DNA of 64,000 bases from Paenibacillus daejeonensis DSM 15491 (GCF_000378385.1 NZ_KB899672.1:109243-173242); one strand, 5' to 3'; shown: positions 9,055-19,185, counted from the stretch's first letter. Notes: generated by a model not told the origin, from the sequence alone. Numbers and translations: made by a program.

Positions 9055-9080
9055 TAAAAAAGCCGTCCCGGGGGACGGCT
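9055..9080 (-). terminator. Rho-independent terminator for the minus-strand gene at 9122
   Basis: The stem AGCCGTCCC/GGGACGGCT has its T-run only in minus-strand reading (AAAAAA precedes it on plus). It therefore ends the small gene to the right, and at best poorly ends the XRE gene. Confidence 0.8.
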
Positions 9081-9121
9081 AGTCTTGCCTGTATAGAGAG
9101 CTGCGCTTGGCTTGGTGAGAA

Positions 9122-9517
9122 TCAGGTCAGGTTGAACAGGCCAAGGGTGGAACATTTCTGCGATTCGGCATCAACGACTTCCTCCAGCTTAATGTTCAGT
9201 AGGTTGCAAAGCGCGGACATATAAAACAAGTTCTTGCCGAGCTCAGACTTCAGGACGTCCTTGCAATGCTCGCACAGGTCCCCTTCCATATGGCTGGCTA
9301 ACTGGGTACGCGCTTCTTCCCAGGCGACGCCTTCGGGATAATCCTGTTTGCGGGCGTTGAGCTCCACGCAGCCACACTCAGTGACAGCCTTGGTGACGGC
9401 ACGGTTGACGGATGCGCCGGCTTGCCCATACTTCGATAAAACGTCAAGCAAACTCCGGTGACGAAGCAGCAATTCGGACACCTGCTGCTGAAATTGCTCC
9501 AGTGTTGGGGCGCTCAT
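9122..9517 (-). CDS. Conserved-looking 131-residue protein with paired cysteines
   Basis: The ATG at 9517 has GAGGTGG upstream on the minus strand; a start at 9550 is possible but has no such site. The N-terminal half is helical (LEQFQQQVSELLLRHRSLL). A CGC and a CEHC pair in the middle could bind a metal, and the C-terminal helix (ELGKNLFYMSALCNLL) has a look of MazG-type pyrophosphohydrolase helices, although the acidic metal-binding residues of that family are not evident. I recall similar Paenibacillus proteins labelled DUF1573, without certainty. It is a single gene with its own terminator beside yacL. Confidence 0.7.
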   Translation of the reverse strand: MSAPTLEQFQQQVSELLLRHRSLLDVLSKYGQAGASVNRAVTKAVTECGCVELNARKQDYPEGVAWEEARTQLASHMEGDLCEHCKDVLKSELGKNLFYMSALCNLLNIKLEEVVDAESQKCSTLGLFNLT

Positions 9518-9694
9518 CAGTTCCACCTCATTCCATGATTTGCTTTCCACCTCCCATTATAGTCGATTTGACCCCCACTTTACAAAAGTCTTTTTGGAAT
9601 GGAAACGGTTAGCACCTGCTTCTACCAACTTCCGGACCGGGCCCCGTTTAAGGGTTCGAAAACTGGCACATAATGGGTAGTGGAGGTGTGGAAA

Positions 9695-10795
9695 ATGATG
9701 ATGAAACGTATGATTCAATTGCTTGGTCTTATCTTAGGAGGCATGCTGGGGACGGAAGTGAACCGCCAGATCGGCGGCGCAATGCTGCGCTCGCAGGGAC
9801 TGATTGCGATGTCGGATTTCTCCGGTATGCATTACATGAGTATGGCGCTTGGTGCGCTCGGCGGGTGGATCCTCGCGACACTGCTGGCAGCTCCGCTTAT
9901 ACGGTTGATGCGGCAGGGGGCTGATCAAGCCGCACAGCTGCCAACCGGCGATCTGGTATCCGGCGGAGTCGGACTGGTAGCGGGCTTGGCCGTGGCGGCT
10001 CTGGTCTTCCCTGCGATGTCTCAGCTCTCCGGAGCTTGGTTGCTCTTGCCTGCTGCACTGACGTTGTTCCTGGGCTATATGGGTCTGCGGATTGGTTGGA
10101 TGAAGCGCGAAGCGATTGCGGATGCGTATCATGTCTTTCTCGAATCGCGCGCGCCGAAGGAGGCACCACCCGAGACGCCTCGCTTCGAAGAACATAAGAT
10201 TCTGGATACGAGTGTTATCATCGACGGCAGAATTGCGGATATTTGCAAAACAGGCTTCATTGAGGGCACGCTGGTCATTCCGGAATTCGTGCTGGAGGAG
10301 CTGCAGCATATCGCTGATTCCTCTGATCTGCTCAAGCGCAATCGCGGTCGGCGGGGGCTGGACATTCTGAACAAAATTCAGAAAGAGCTTGATGTCCATG
10401 TCTTGATCTACGAAGGGGACTTCGAAGAAATTGGCGAGGTGGACAGCAAGCTGGTGAAGCTGGCCAAGGTACTCGGCGGCAAGGTAGTCACCAATGATTT
10501 TAATCTCAATAAAGTATGCGAGCTGCAAGGGGTATCCGTTCTCAACATTAATGATCTGGCCAACTCGGTGAAGCCGGTCGTGCTGCCCGGCGAGGAGATC
10601 GTGGTTCAAGTGATCAAGGATGGCAAAGAGCATGGACAAGGTGTCGCGTATTTGGATGATGGAACCATGATCGTGGTTGAAGGCGGACGCGATTATATCG
10701 GGATGACAATGGAAGTGCTAGTGACCAGCGTGCTGCAGACCTCTGCCGGACGAATGATTTTTGCCAAGCCCAAGCTGCTCGAGCGCGCCCAATAA
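9695..10795 (+). CDS. yacL: PIN/TRAM domain membrane protein, YacL homologue
   Basis: This 366-residue protein has four hydrophobic helices in residues 1-120. A PIN nuclease-like domain follows, beginning at [15 protein letters not shown] with the acidic residues of the active site, and a C-terminal TRAM domain ([20 protein letters not shown]) expected to bind RNA. Its physiological role is not settled in Bacillus. The ATG at 9695 has GGAGGTG 6 bases upstream; an in-frame GTG at 9680 lacks a site. It is in its usual place before ispD, about 110 bases upstream. Confidence 0.9.
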   Translation: MMMKRMIQLLGLILGGMLGTEVNRQIGGAMLRSQGLIAMSDFSGMHYMSMALGALGGWILATLLAAPLIRLMRQGADQAAQLPTGDLVSGGVGLVAGLAVAALVFPAMSQLSGAWLLLPAALTLFLGYMGLRIGWMKREAIADAYHVFLESRAPKEAPPETPRFEEHKILDTSVIIDGRIADICKTGFIEGTLVIPEFVLEELQHIADSSDLLKRNRGRRGLDILNKIQKELDVHVLIYEGDFEEIGEVDSKLVKLAKVLGGKVVTNDFNLNKVCELQGVSVLNINDLANSVKPVVLPGEEIVVQVIKDGKEHGQGVAYLDDGTMIVVEGGRDYIGMTMEVLVTSVLQTSAGRMIFAKPKLLERAQ

Positions 10796-10908
10796 AACAT
10801 CCGGCAGGCTGATCTGGGGCGAGCTGACCGCCTAGATTGCGGATTGCAAAGGATAAGGGTATGATGAAGGTATTCTATCCTAATCAGCAAGGCAGGTCAG
10901 GCTAACCA

Positions 10909-11622
10909 ATGCAGAATCAATCATGGGCGGCAGTTGTTGTCGCCGCAGGCCGCGGAACCCGCATGGGGACGGCCGAAAGCAAGCAGTATCTCTCGCTTGG
11001 CGGCAAGCCGATTCTGGCTCGCTCGCTGGCGCTGTTCCAAGCGATGTCCGAAGTATCTGAGATTGTACTGGTTGTGGGCTCGCAAGATGTTGAGCGCTGC
11101 CAGGCTTGGACACAGCTCTACGGGTTGGGCAAGCTGACCAGCGTGGTCGCTGGCGGCGCAGACCGTCAGGAATCCGTGTATCTCGGCTTGCAAGCCGTTA
11201 CCGCTTCATGGGTTCTCGTACATGATGGCGTACGTCCGCTGGTGAGCCAGGAGGCCGTCCGGCGCTGCTGCTCGCTTGCTGAGCGCGAAGGTGCAGCTGT
11301 ACTGGCTGTTCCTGTGAAAGATACAATTAAACAGGTGGACGGAGACGGCCTGATTGTGGCCACTCCGGATCGGCGAAGCTTGTGGGCGATCCAGACCCCG
11401 CAGGCTTTTCGCTATGACCTGTTGCTCTCTGCCCATCAGGAAGCCATGCGGTCCGGGTTTTCTGGAACAGACGATGCGATGATGGTGGAGCATGCGGGCA
11501 GGCCGGTCAAGGTCGCCGAAGGGGAATATACCAATCTTAAAATTACCACACCGGAGGATTTGCCTTATGCGGAGTTCTTGCTCACGCAAGGCATCGACAA
11601 TCCGGACGGGGGAGGAGCTTAA
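10909..11622 (+). CDS. ispD: 2-C-methyl-D-erythritol 4-phosphate cytidylyltransferase
   Basis: IspD transfers CMP from CTP to methylerythritol phosphate, the third step of the MEP isoprenoid pathway. The 237-residue protein shows the nucleotidyltransferase start VVAAGRGTRMG, the VHDGVRPLVS motif and the TPEDL end typical of the family. The ribosome site is weak (AGGTCAGG). The next gene, ispF, starts 3 bases after the stop, so the two enzymes are made from one mRNA, as in most Firmicutes. Confidence 0.95.
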   Translation: MQNQSWAAVVVAAGRGTRMGTAESKQYLSLGGKPILARSLALFQAMSEVSEIVLVVGSQDVERCQAWTQLYGLGKLTSVVAGGADRQESVYLGLQAVTASWVLVHDGVRPLVSQEAVRRCCSLAEREGAAVLAVPVKDTIKQVDGDGLIVATPDRRSLWAIQTPQAFRYDLLLSAHQEAMRSGFSGTDDAMMVEHAGRPVKVAEGEYTNLKITTPEDLPYAEFLLTQGIDNPDGGGA

Positions 11623-11625
11623 CAG

Positions 11626-12117
11626 ATGATAAGGGTTGGACAAGGTTTTGATGTGCATCAGCTGGTCGAGGGACGTCCCTGCATTATCGGCGGGGTCAAT
11701 ATCCCCTATGAGCGGGGCCTGCTGGGCCACTCCGATGCAGACGTTCTGCTGCATGCAATAAGCGATGCCATACTGGGTGCCCTCGGATTGGGCGATATCG
11801 GCAAGCATTTTCCCGATACAGACGAAGCCTTTAAGGACGCTGACAGCTTGAAGCTGCTCGAGGACGTCTGGGCCATGGTAGTGGATCGGGGCTACGAGCT
11901 GGGCAATCTAGATGCAACCATTATCGCACAGAAGCCGAAGATGGCGCCTTATATCCCGCAGATGGTAGAAGTGATCGCCGGGGCGCTGGGAGCTGAATTA
12001 TCCCAGGTGAACGTTAAGGCGACGACGACCGAGCAGCTGGGATTCACCGGCCGGGGCGAGGGGATCGCCGCCCAGTCGGTTGTCTGTCTAATTAGAAAGG
12101 AAGGAATCTCACTATGA
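11626..12117 (+). CDS. ispF: 2-C-methyl-D-erythritol 2,4-cyclodiphosphate synthase
   Basis: IspF closes the cyclodiphosphate ring in the MEP pathway, two steps after IspD. The 163-residue product has the zinc-binding Asp and His of GFDVHQL near the start and the [15 protein letters not shown] block. Its ribosome site GGAGGAG lies inside the last codons of ispD, and its stop overlaps the gltX start by ATGA, so translation is coupled on both sides. Confidence 0.96.
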   Translation: MIRVGQGFDVHQLVEGRPCIIGGVNIPYERGLLGHSDADVLLHAISDAILGALGLGDIGKHFPDTDEAFKDADSLKLLEDVWAMVVDRGYELGNLDATIIAQKPKMAPYIPQMVEVIAGALGAELSQVNVKATTTEQLGFTGRGEGIAAQSVVCLIRKEGISL

Positions 12118-13574
12118 CACATGAAGTGCGCGTGCGCTATGCGCCGTCACCGACCGGGCATTTGCATATCGGCAACGCCAGGACGGCCTTATTCAATTAT
12201 TTGTTTGCGCGCAGCCAAGGCGGCAAATTCATCATCCGCATCGAAGATACGGATCTGAAACGTAACGTTGCAGGCGGCGAGGAAAATCAGCTGAATTATC
12301 TGAAGTGGCTCGGCATCGACTGGGATGAGAGTATCGATATCGGCGGGGGGTACGGTCCTTACCGGCAAACGGAGCGTGTGGATCTCTACCGTCAGCATTA
12401 CGAGGAGCTGCTCGAGAAAGGACTCGCCTACCGTTGCTACTGTACGGAGGAAGAATTGGAGCGGGAACGCGAGGAGCAGACGGCGCGCGGCGAAACCCCG
12501 CGTTATTCCGGCAAGCATCGCGATCTGACGCCTGAGCAGCAGCAGGCCTTTGAAGCGGAGGGTCGGGTGCCGAGCATCCGGTTCCGTGTACCGGAAGGCC
12601 GCACCTATACGTTTAACGATATGGTCAAAGGCGAAATCAGCTTTGAATCAGAGGGAACAGGCGACTTCGTTATTGTGAAGAAGGATGGCATACCGACGTA
12701 CAATTTTGCCGTCGCGATTGACGATCACCTCATGAAGATTAGCCACGTGCTGCGGGGAGAGGATCATATCTCCAACACGCCGCGGCAGTTGATGGTCTAT
12801 GAGGCGTTTGGCTGGGAGCCACCAATCTTCGCTCATATGACGCTGATTGTTAATGACCAGCGCAAGAAGCTGAGCAAGCGGGACGAGTCGATTGTGCAGT
12901 TTATTGAGCAATACGATCAGCTTGGCTATCTCCCGGAAGCCTTGTTTAACTTCATCGCGCTGCTCGGCTGGTCGCCGGAGGGTGAGCAGGAGATCTTCAC
13001 TCGCGGTGAGCTGGTGGACATTTTCAATGCTGCCCGTCTGAGCAAAAGTACTGCTGTGTTCGATACACAAAAGCTCAGCTGGATGAATAATGAGTATATT
13101 AAGAAAGCTGATCCGGCCCGAATCGCTGAGCTGGCCTTGCCGTACCTGCAGCGTGCCGGCAGGCTGCCAGACGTGCTGGATCCCGAGCAGCGGAGCTGGG
13201 TGGATGAACTGGTACTGCTGTATCAGGAGAAGCTGACTTGTGTGTCGGAGATCGTGCCGCAGACGGCACTGTTCTTCCAATCCGAGGTGGAGGATGAGGC
13301 CGAGGCAGCGGCCGTATTGGCTGAAGAGCAAGTGCCAGCTGTACTGGCGGCCTTCGCTGCACAATTGTCTGCAGCAGAAGAACCCTTGACTGTGGACGCG
13401 ATCAAGGCCATGATCAAGGCGGTGCAGAAGGAAACAGGCGCCAAAGGGAAGCAGCTGTTCATGCCGATTCGCGCCGCAGTAACCGGGCAGACGCACGGGC
13501 CTGATCTGAATCTCACCCTCAAGCTGCTAGGCAGTGAGAAGGTGCAGGCAAGACTCGCGGACAGACTGGGTTAG
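12114..13574 (+). CDS. gltX: Glutamyl-tRNA synthetase
   Basis: This class I synthetase charges tRNA-Glu (and, in Bacillus, tRNA-Gln for later amidation). The 486-residue protein carries the HIGH-type motif HLHIGNA near residue 15 and the KMSKS-type motif KKLSKRD near 250, followed by the helical anticodon-binding domain. The ATG at 12114 overlaps the ispF stop by four bases. About 500 bases with a T-box follow before cysE, so expression of gltX and cysE can differ although they are neighbours. Confidence 0.97.
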   Translation: MTHEVRVRYAPSPTGHLHIGNARTALFNYLFARSQGGKFIIRIEDTDLKRNVAGGEENQLNYLKWLGIDWDESIDIGGGYGPYRQTERVDLYRQHYEELLEKGLAYRCYCTEEELEREREEQTARGETPRYSGKHRDLTPEQQQAFEAEGRVPSIRFRVPEGRTYTFNDMVKGEISFESEGTGDFVIVKKDGIPTYNFAVAIDDHLMKISHVLRGEDHISNTPRQLMVYEAFGWEPPIFAHMTLIVNDQRKKLSKRDESIVQFIEQYDQLGYLPEALFNFIALLGWSPEGEQEIFTRGELVDIFNAARLSKSTAVFDTQKLSWMNNEYIKKADPARIAELALPYLQRAGRLPDVLDPEQRSWVDELVLLYQEKLTCVSEIVPQTALFFQSEVEDEAEAAAVLAEEQVPAVLAAFAAQLSAAEEPLTVDAIKAMIKAVQKETGAKGKQLFMPIRAAVTGQTHGPDLNLTLKLLGSEKVQARLADRLG

Positions 13575-13689
13575 AACGGGACGATCTTGTCATCCCAGAG
13601 GGATAAGAGTATACTAGGGGTACGATTTCAATGCCGATTAACAAGCATTTAACTGGGTTGAACGTATACGCCAGTAATCAATATACACA

Positions 13690-13991
13690 GCTATGAACAG
13701 GAGAAGTAAGCCGGAACTGGGATCTCAGAGAGGACGACCGGCGCCATGCGGCAGATTGCCGCGGCGCCGGCTGTGAGTCGTCCATCCCCGCCGGCCGAAC
13801 ATGCGCCTGGGAGCCGCGCACCGAGCCTCACGTCCGAGCGACGCGAGGGGTAGGCTGTGCCGCAGGCCTGCGTTACAGGCTTAGAGGAGAAGACCGGCAT
13901 GCCGTTTTGGCGTGCTGCAGATGTCTTCCAAGCAGAGTGGGACCGCGTCGAGACGTCTCTGCAGCGCAGGCTGCAGGGGACGTCTTTTTTT
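13690..13991 (+). ncRNA. T-box riboswitch controlling cysE-cysS
   Basis: This leader shows the hallmarks of a T-box, which reads uncharged tRNA to control antitermination. It has an AGTA box (GAAGTAAG near 13705), a long stem I closed by GGACGAC/GTCGTCC, a specifier-loop motif GAACATGCG at 13797-13805, the T-box AGAGTGGGACCGCG at 13934-13947, and a terminator beginning AGACGTC and ending GACGTC plus seven T (13951-13991). TGC (13802-13804) is the likely Cys specifier, consistent with the genes downstream. The exact 5' end is approximate. Confidence 0.9.
13951..13991 (+). terminator. T-box attenuator hairpin
   Basis: The stem AGACGTC plus TCTGCAGC pairs with GCTGCAGG plus GACGTCT and is followed by TTTTTTT. 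Part of its left arm can instead pair within the T-box antiterminator, so this is the off-state structure. Confidence 0.85.
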
Positions 13992-14086
13992 GAAGGATAA
14001 TCAGACGCAACGATACGATGGGGGACGGCTGAACATGCGAGAGATGAAGAAGCGGGTTAATCGTGAGCTGCGGGGAGGTGGATGGA

Positions 14087-14821
14087 ATGGGCCATATCAA
14101 ATCAGACATTAAGGCGGTCATGGAGAACGATCCGGCTGCCCGCAATAAGTGGGAGGTTGTCTTTACGTATTCCGGCCTTCATGCCATTTGGGCCCACCGG
14201 ATCGCTCATATTTGCCATCGCCGCGGCATGCCGACGCTGGCCCGCTGGATCTCTCAGGTGAGCCGATTCTTCACTGGGATCGAGATTCATCCTGGTGCCA
14301 GGATCGGGCGCGGCCTCTTCATCGACCATGGCATGGGCGTCGTCATCGGAGAGACGTGCGAGATCGGAGAGAATGTGGTCATCTACCAAGGGGTGACCCT
14401 GGGCGGTACCGGCAAGGAACGCGGCAAGCGGCATCCAACGATCGGCAATAACGTCGTCATTGCTTCAGGAGCCAAGGTATTGGGATCCTTTACGGTGGGG
14501 GACAATGCTAATATTGGAGCCAACTCGGTCGTTCTCCGGGAAGTGCCACCCAACAGCACAGTGGTTGGGATCCCGGGACGGATCGTCAAGCGTAATGGCG
14601 TGCGGGTACGAGACCGGCTGGATCATGCCCAGCTGCCCGATCCGGTGGTCGAGATGTTCCGTCAGATGCAGGCGGAGATTCAGGAGTTGCGGACTGAGCT
14701 GAATCGGGTAAGACAGGAACGAGGGGCGAGGCAGGAGCGCCCTGACGATCCGGAGGACCCGGAAGCAGGAGCGGGAACGGATAGACAAGCGATAGGTAGT
14801 GGGGGGAATACAAGAACATGA
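14087..14821 (+). CDS. cysE: Serine O-acetyltransferase
   Basis: CysE acetylates serine with acetyl-CoA, the committed step of cysteine synthesis. The 244-residue protein has an N-terminal helical region and a left-handed beta-helix of hexapeptide repeats ([20 protein letters not shown], then [13 protein letters not shown]) with the catalytic His and Asp of this fold. The tail of about 50 polar, charged residues is longer than usual and of unknown role. The ATG at 14087 has GGAGGTG 6 bases upstream. It sits directly after the T-box and overlaps cysS by ATGA, so cysteine synthesis and charging are controlled together. Confidence 0.95.
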   Translation: MGHIKSDIKAVMENDPAARNKWEVVFTYSGLHAIWAHRIAHICHRRGMPTLARWISQVSRFFTGIEIHPGARIGRGLFIDHGMGVVIGETCEIGENVVIYQGVTLGGTGKERGKRHPTIGNNVVIASGAKVLGSFTVGDNANIGANSVVLREVPPNSTVVGIPGRIVKRNGVRVRDRLDHAQLPDPVVEMFRQMQAEIQELRTELNRVRQERGARQERPDDPEDPEAGAGTDRQAIGSGGNTRT

Positions 14822-16242
14822 CGGTATCAATCTATAACACGCTGACCCGGCAGCGGGAAGCTTTTGTCCCGCAAGAGCCGGGAAAGGTCAAGATGTATGT
14901 GTGCGGTCCGACGGTCTATGATTACATTCATATCGGAAACGCGCGACCAGTCATTTTCTTCGATGTGGTACGGCGTTATTTGGAGTCGGTCGGTCACGAA
15001 GTGAACTATATTGTGAACTTTACCGACGTCGACGACAAGCTGATTCGCAAGGCGGAGCAGCTCGGTACGACTGTCCCGGAGGTGGCGGACACCTTCATCG
15101 ACGCTTTTAACCGGGACATTGAGGGGCTCGGCGTACGCAAGGCAACGCTGAATCCACGGGTGACCGACCATATCGGAGAAATCATTGCTTTTATCGAGGG
15201 GCTAGTCGACAAGGGCTACGCCTATGCGAGCAGCGGTGACGTCTACTTCCGCACCGCGAAGTTTTCGGAATATGGCAAGCTGTCGCATCAGAACCTGGAT
15301 GAACTGCAGATGGGTATCCGCATCGGCATTGATGAGCGCAAGGACGATGCCCAAGACTTTGTCCTGTGGAAGGGCGCCAAGCCTGGCGAGATCTTCTGGG
15401 AGAGTCCGTGGGGAGATGGACGGCCAGGCTGGCATATCGAGTGCTCGGCGATGGCCCGCAAGTACCTGGGCGACACACTGGACATTCACGGTGGCGGGCA
15501 TGATTTGCAGTTCCCACATCATGAGTGCGAGGTCGCACAGTCCGAATCCCTGACGGGGCATCCGCTGGCTCGTTACTGGATGCATAATGGGTACATTCAT
15601 ATCAACAACGAGAAGATGTCCAAATCGCTCGGCAATGGTATTACGGTACGGGCGCTGCTGGAGCGGGTCAAGCCAGAGGCGCTCCGTTATTTCATGCTGG
15701 CCACGCACTACCGCAGCCCGCTCAACTTCAGTGATGAGACGATCCAGCAGGCAGAGAACAGCGTAGAGCGGATTCGCAATAGCCGAGACAACCTGGAGCA
15801 TCGGCTGAAGGCGCTGCAGGTTGAGCCGGGACAGCCGCTGCCTGCAGGTCCGAAACCGGAGCTCGGAGAGCGGATTCAAGCGATTCGGGATACCTTCCAC
15901 CAGAAGATGAACGATGACTTTAATACGCCGGATGCCATAACCGCCTGGTTTGAGCTGGTCAGCGAAGCCAACCAGTATCTGCAACGCGAGGTCGTGTCGG
16001 CGCAGGACTTGGAAGAACTGCTGGCACTCACTGCGGGGATGGACCGGGTACTGGGTCTGCTGCCTGCAGAGCAGCCGGACAACGGTCTGGCGGCATCAGA
16101 GGTGGAGCGCATGATCGAGGAGCGGATTGCCGCCCGCAAGGCCAAGAACTGGGCGCGAGCCGATGAACTGCGCGATCAGCTCGCAGCCGAGGGAATTATC
16201 CTTGAGGATACGCCGCAGGGCATCCGCTGGCGGCGCAAATGA
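14818..16242 (+). CDS. cysS: Cysteinyl-tRNA synthetase
   Basis: This class I synthetase charges tRNA-Cys. The 474-residue protein has the zinc-site Cys in [10 protein letters not shown], the HIGH motif YIHIGNARP, further zinc ligands in WHIECSAMA and PHHECEVAQ, and KMSKSLGN for ATP binding. It overlaps cysE and mrnC by four bases on each side, so the three are translationally coupled under the T-box. Confidence 0.97.
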   Translation: MTVSIYNTLTRQREAFVPQEPGKVKMYVCGPTVYDYIHIGNARPVIFFDVVRRYLESVGHEVNYIVNFTDVDDKLIRKAEQLGTTVPEVADTFIDAFNRDIEGLGVRKATLNPRVTDHIGEIIAFIEGLVDKGYAYASSGDVYFRTAKFSEYGKLSHQNLDELQMGIRIGIDERKDDAQDFVLWKGAKPGEIFWESPWGDGRPGWHIECSAMARKYLGDTLDIHGGGHDLQFPHHECEVAQSESLTGHPLARYWMHNGYIHINNEKMSKSLGNGITVRALLERVKPEALRYFMLATHYRSPLNFSDETIQQAENSVERIRNSRDNLEHRLKALQVEPGQPLPAGPKPELGERIQAIRDTFHQKMNDDFNTPDAITAWFELVSEANQYLQREVVSAQDLEELLALTAGMDRVLGLLPAEQPDNGLAASEVERMIEERIAARKAKNWARADELRDQLAAEGIILEDTPQGIRWRRK

Positions 16243-16721
16243 CGGGGCCGCACACAGAAGAGGCTGCAGATATGGGGCTGTGGTTCCATGTCCCGGCCAA
16301 ACCGCCGCAACAGTTAAACCCTGTCGTCCTGGCCTATATCGGGGATGCTGTATTTGAGCTGCTGGTGAGGCAGTATCTGTTGTCACGTGCGAACCATAAG
16401 CTGCATCATTTGCATTCCCAGGCTGTCACATACGTCTCGGCGAAAGCGCAGAGCGCGCTGCTGCGCCGGATGCAGCCGCTCTTGACGGAGGAAGAGGCAG
16501 ATGTTGTCCGGCGGGGACGGAATGCGAAGTCAGGCGCTCCCCCCAAAAATGCAGATGTTCAGGAATACCGGCTTGCCACATCGCTGGAATGCCTGGTCGG
16601 ATACTTGTATTGCTTGAAGCGGACAGACCGTCTGCATCAGTTGCTGCAGCTGGCTTGGCCGGATGAGGCGGGCCCGCCGCAAGAGGATCACCATGAGGAG
16701 GATACACGGGATGGACAATGA
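16239..16721 (+). CDS. mrnC: Mini-ribonuclease III
   Basis: Mini-III trims the ends of 23S rRNA precursor and has an RNase III catalytic domain without the double-stranded RNA-binding domain. The 160-residue product carries the signature NPVVLAYIGDAVFELLVR and the later EYRLATSLECLVGYLYCL, including the acidic residues for magnesium. The start overlaps the cysS stop (ATGA). It lies in the same order as in B. subtilis, followed by the rRNA methyltransferase gene, whose start falls inside its last codons. Confidence 0.93.
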   Translation: MTGPHTEEAADMGLWFHVPAKPPQQLNPVVLAYIGDAVFELLVRQYLLSRANHKLHHLHSQAVTYVSAKAQSALLRRMQPLLTEEEADVVRRGRNAKSGAPPKNADVQEYRLATSLECLVGYLYCLKRTDRLHQLLQLAWPDEAGPPQEDHHEEDTRDGQ

Positions 16722-17478
16722 CAAGCAGGAAGAGTGGATTGCCGGGAAGCATCCGGTACTCGAAGCCTTGCGCTCGGGACGCGAAATCAACAAGCTGTTG
16801 ATCGCGGAGAGCGCCCAGAAAAATCTGACTCAGCCCATCATTGCGGAAGCAAAGAAGCATGGTGTTATTATCCAGCATGTCGACAAACGGAAGCTGGATC
16901 AATTGGTTCCCGGCGTACAGCATCAAGGGGTTGTGGCACAGGCGGCGGCTTACCGGTACGCAGAGATTGAGGAAATGCTGGAGAAAGCCCAGTCCAAAGG
17001 GGAGGACCCGTTCCTGCTGCTGCTCGACGAAATTGAAGATCCGCACAACCTAGGTTCAATCCTGCGGACTGCTGAATGCACCGGCGCACATGGGGTTATC
17101 ATCCCTAAACGCCGTTCGGCCTCGCTGAACGCGACAGTATACAAGACGTCAGCGGGTGCGGTTGAGCATGTGCCTGTGGCACGTGTCACCAATCTGGCGC
17201 AGACAATTGAGACGTTGAAAAAACAGGGGATCTGGATTGCTGGTACCGATGTGGCTGCCGAGCAGGATGTGTATCAGTCCAATCTAAAAATGCCGCTGGC
17301 TGTCGTCATCGGCAATGAGGGCAAAGGTGTCGGAAGGCTCATTCGGGAGAAATGCGATTTCCTGATCAAGCTGCCAATGCGCGGCCAGCTCAACTCGCTA
17401 AATGCTTCGGTGGCAGCGGGAGTGCTGATGTACGAAGTCGTTCGTCAGCGCGGCGCAGAGGCCGCGCCCCGAGAGTAG
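16711..17478 (+). CDS. rlmB: 23S rRNA (guanosine-2'-O-)-methyltransferase, TrmH/RlmB type
   Basis: This SPOUT-class enzyme methylates a 2'-OH in 23S rRNA. The 255-residue protein has an N-terminal L7Ae-like substrate domain (IAGKHPVLEALRSG) and the three SPOUT motifs NLGSILRTAECTGAHGV, VIGNEGKGVG and LPMRGQLNSLNASVAAGVL, which form the knotted SAM site. The ATG at 16711 has GAGGAGG upstream and overlaps mrnC by 11 bases. The exact target base is inferred from the family. Confidence 0.92.
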   Translation: MDNDKQEEWIAGKHPVLEALRSGREINKLLIAESAQKNLTQPIIAEAKKHGVIIQHVDKRKLDQLVPGVQHQGVVAQAAAYRYAEIEEMLEKAQSKGEDPFLLLLDEIEDPHNLGSILRTAECTGAHGVIIPKRRSASLNATVYKTSAGAVEHVPVARVTNLAQTIETLKKQGIWIAGTDVAAEQDVYQSNLKMPLAVVIGNEGKGVGRLIREKCDFLIKLPMRGQLNSLNASVAAGVLMYEVVRQRGAEAAPRE

Positions 17479-17479
17479 C

Positions 17480-18010
17480 ATGCGGCGGCAGGATGTACTG
17501 TTGGTCGACGGCTACAATATGATTGGCGCCTGGCCTGAGCTGGACCGGCTGAAGGAAGAAGGGCTCGAGGAAGCTAGAGATCGACTGTTGACGATGCTGG
17601 CGGATTACCAGGGCTTCACCGGCATGCAGGTCATTGTCATCTTCGATGCGCATCGGGTGCCTGGTCATGGAGCGACCTACAAACAGTACAAGCTGACGGT
17701 GATCTACACGCGGGAGAAGGAAACCGCAGACGAGGTTGTCGAACGGTTGGTGGGCGAGCTGAAGCAGCGGGGCCGCGAAATTTATGTTGCTACTTCGGAC
17801 ATGGCAGAGCAGCACATGGCTTTCGGCAAGGGAGCGCTGCGTCTGTCCGCGCGCGAGTTGCTTATCGAGCTGGGCCAGAGCCGCAAAGAGCTGGAGCAGA
17901 CGCTGAAATCGGGCGAGACCGCTTCGGCCAAGCGTAATCCTCTGGATGATGTGCTTAGTTTGGACGTTCGAACGCGTCTGGAGCGACTGCGCCGGGGCGA
18001 TAAATCGTAA
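17480..18010 (+). CDS. rae1: NYN-domain ribosome-associated mRNA endonuclease Rae1 (YacP)
   Basis: Rae1 of B. subtilis cleaves mRNA in the ribosomal A site. The 176-residue product matches it by start (VLLVDGYNMIGAWPEL), with the Asp-Asn of the NYN/PIN-like active site, a second acidic patch (KETADEVVERL) and a helical tail. It starts one base after the rlmB stop and is the last gene of the T-box operon before the sigH promoter. Confidence 0.88.
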   Translation: MRRQDVLLVDGYNMIGAWPELDRLKEEGLEEARDRLLTMLADYQGFTGMQVIVIFDAHRVPGHGATYKQYKLTVIYTREKETADEVVERLVGELKQRGREIYVATSDMAEQHMAFGKGALRLSARELLIELGQSRKELEQTLKSGETASAKRNPLDDVLSLDVRTRLERLRRGDKS

Positions 18011-18034
18011 TTGACGAAGAGAGCAGCTGTTCTG

Positions 18035-18064
18035 TTGACGCCTCAAGGTTACATAATGTATACT
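18035..18064 (+). promoter_or_regulatory. SigA-type promoter for sigH
   Basis: TTGACG at 18035-18040 and TATACT at 18059-18064 are 18 bases apart, about 115 bases before the sigH start. In Bacillus this promoter is repressed by AbrB; no operator is claimed here. Confidence 0.65.
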
Positions 18065-18179
18065 GATCCTATGTTTTATGGATAAGATCGGTAGTTTTAG
18101 AGGCTGTTCAATCAAGCAGAACTGATAGTTTTGAATACAATTCAAGCAGTGCACGCCGTGCAGGCCGGGGGGATAGTTC

Positions 18180-18830
18180 GTGAGCATCGACCTCAAAGAA
18201 TTGAGTATGCACGAATATGACTGCAATACGGACGAGGACAACGTGGATGCCGTGCGCGAAGGCGACAGCGAAGCCTTGGAATACTTGATCAACAAGTATA
18301 AGAACTTCGTCCGCGCCAAGGCCCGTTCTTACTTCTTGATCGGCGCCGATCGCGAGGATATTGTACAGGAGGGCATGATTGGCCTGTACAAGGCGATTCG
18401 CGATTTCAAGGGGGACAAGCTAGCCTCCTTCAAGGCGTTTGCTGAGCTCTGTATCACTAGGCAGATCATCACCGCCATCAAGACGGCAACACGCCAGAAG
18501 CATATTCCTCTCAACTCCTACGTTTCTCTGGACAAGCCTATCTATGACGAAGACTCCGACCGCACACTGCTCGATGTAATCTGTGGCTCCCGTGTCTCTG
18601 ACCCGGAAGAACTGATTATTAACCAGGAGGAGTTTGTCGGACTCGAGGATAAGATGGCTGAGATTCTCAGTGATTTGGAGCGCAAGGTGCTTATGCTCTA
18701 TCTCGATGGGAGATCCTATCAAGAGATTGCTGTAGACCTGGACCGCCACGTCAAATCGATTGATAATGCATTGCAGCGCGTCAAGCGCAAGCTCGAGCGC
18801 TATCTCGAAGTTCGCGATGTACCGGGCTGA
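18180..18830 (+). CDS. sigH: RNA polymerase sporulation sigma factor SigH
   Basis: SigH (Spo0H) directs early stationary-phase and sporulation genes. The 216-residue protein has sigma region 2 (EYLINKYKNFVRAKARSYFL and DIVQEGMIGLYKAIRDF) and region 4 (LSDLERKVLMLYLDGRSYQE) with a helix-turn-helix. It begins with GTG after a GGGGGG-rich site, and its own promoter lies just upstream. A terminator follows, separating it from the rpmG-secE-nusG unit. Confidence 0.95.
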   Translation: MSIDLKELSMHEYDCNTDEDNVDAVREGDSEALEYLINKYKNFVRAKARSYFLIGADREDIVQEGMIGLYKAIRDFKGDKLASFKAFAELCITRQIITAIKTATRQKHIPLNSYVSLDKPIYDEDSDRTLLDVICGSRVSDPEELIINQEEFVGLEDKMAEILSDLERKVLMLYLDGRSYQEIAVDLDRHVKSIDNALQRVKRKLERYLEVRDVPG

Positions 18831-18865
18831 AGAAACGGGCAGATCGTATAATAGCAGGACACATA

Positions 18866-18889
18866 AGGCTCGCGGGCGAGTCTTTTTTT
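18866..18889 (+). terminator. Rho-independent terminator after sigH
   Basis: The stem GGCTCG/CGAGTC (with one G-T pair) is followed by seven T. Confidence 0.75.
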
Positions 18890-19045
18890 AATTCTATGGG
18901 ATTATAGCTCCATCGAGCTGGCAATACTGGGAACACAGACGACCAGTCTGCTATTTTGGTGCCTACACCTCGGAGATTCATAGGGTCCGCCCCGTTATAC
19001 CGAAATAATCCAATCGGGGGGCTTGACATTTAAAGAAGTTTATTG

Positions 19046-19074
19046 TTGACATGAAATTAGCCATGTGATAAAGT
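19046..19074 (+). promoter_or_regulatory. Promoter for rpmG-secE-nusG
   Basis: TTGACA at 19046-19051 and TAAAGT at 19069-19074 are 17 bases apart. A second TTGACA lies 23 bases upstream (19023-19028), in a duplicated pattern without a clear -10 of its own. The rest of the 18890-19185 gap shows nothing coding. Confidence 0.7.
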
Positions 19075-19185
19075 ATTTCAGGTAGGCCTAAATGCGCGTA
19101 TTGTAACAAATGGCTCGATGAATCTAACCGATTCATGTTTTTGTTTCAAGGTTTTTTATAAGGTCAGACCGGGAGGTGTACTGCA

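Noticed and set aside
13912..14112. Short frame with ATG inside the cysE leader
   Set aside because: It lies across the T-box and attenuator hairpin, which explain the sequence better.
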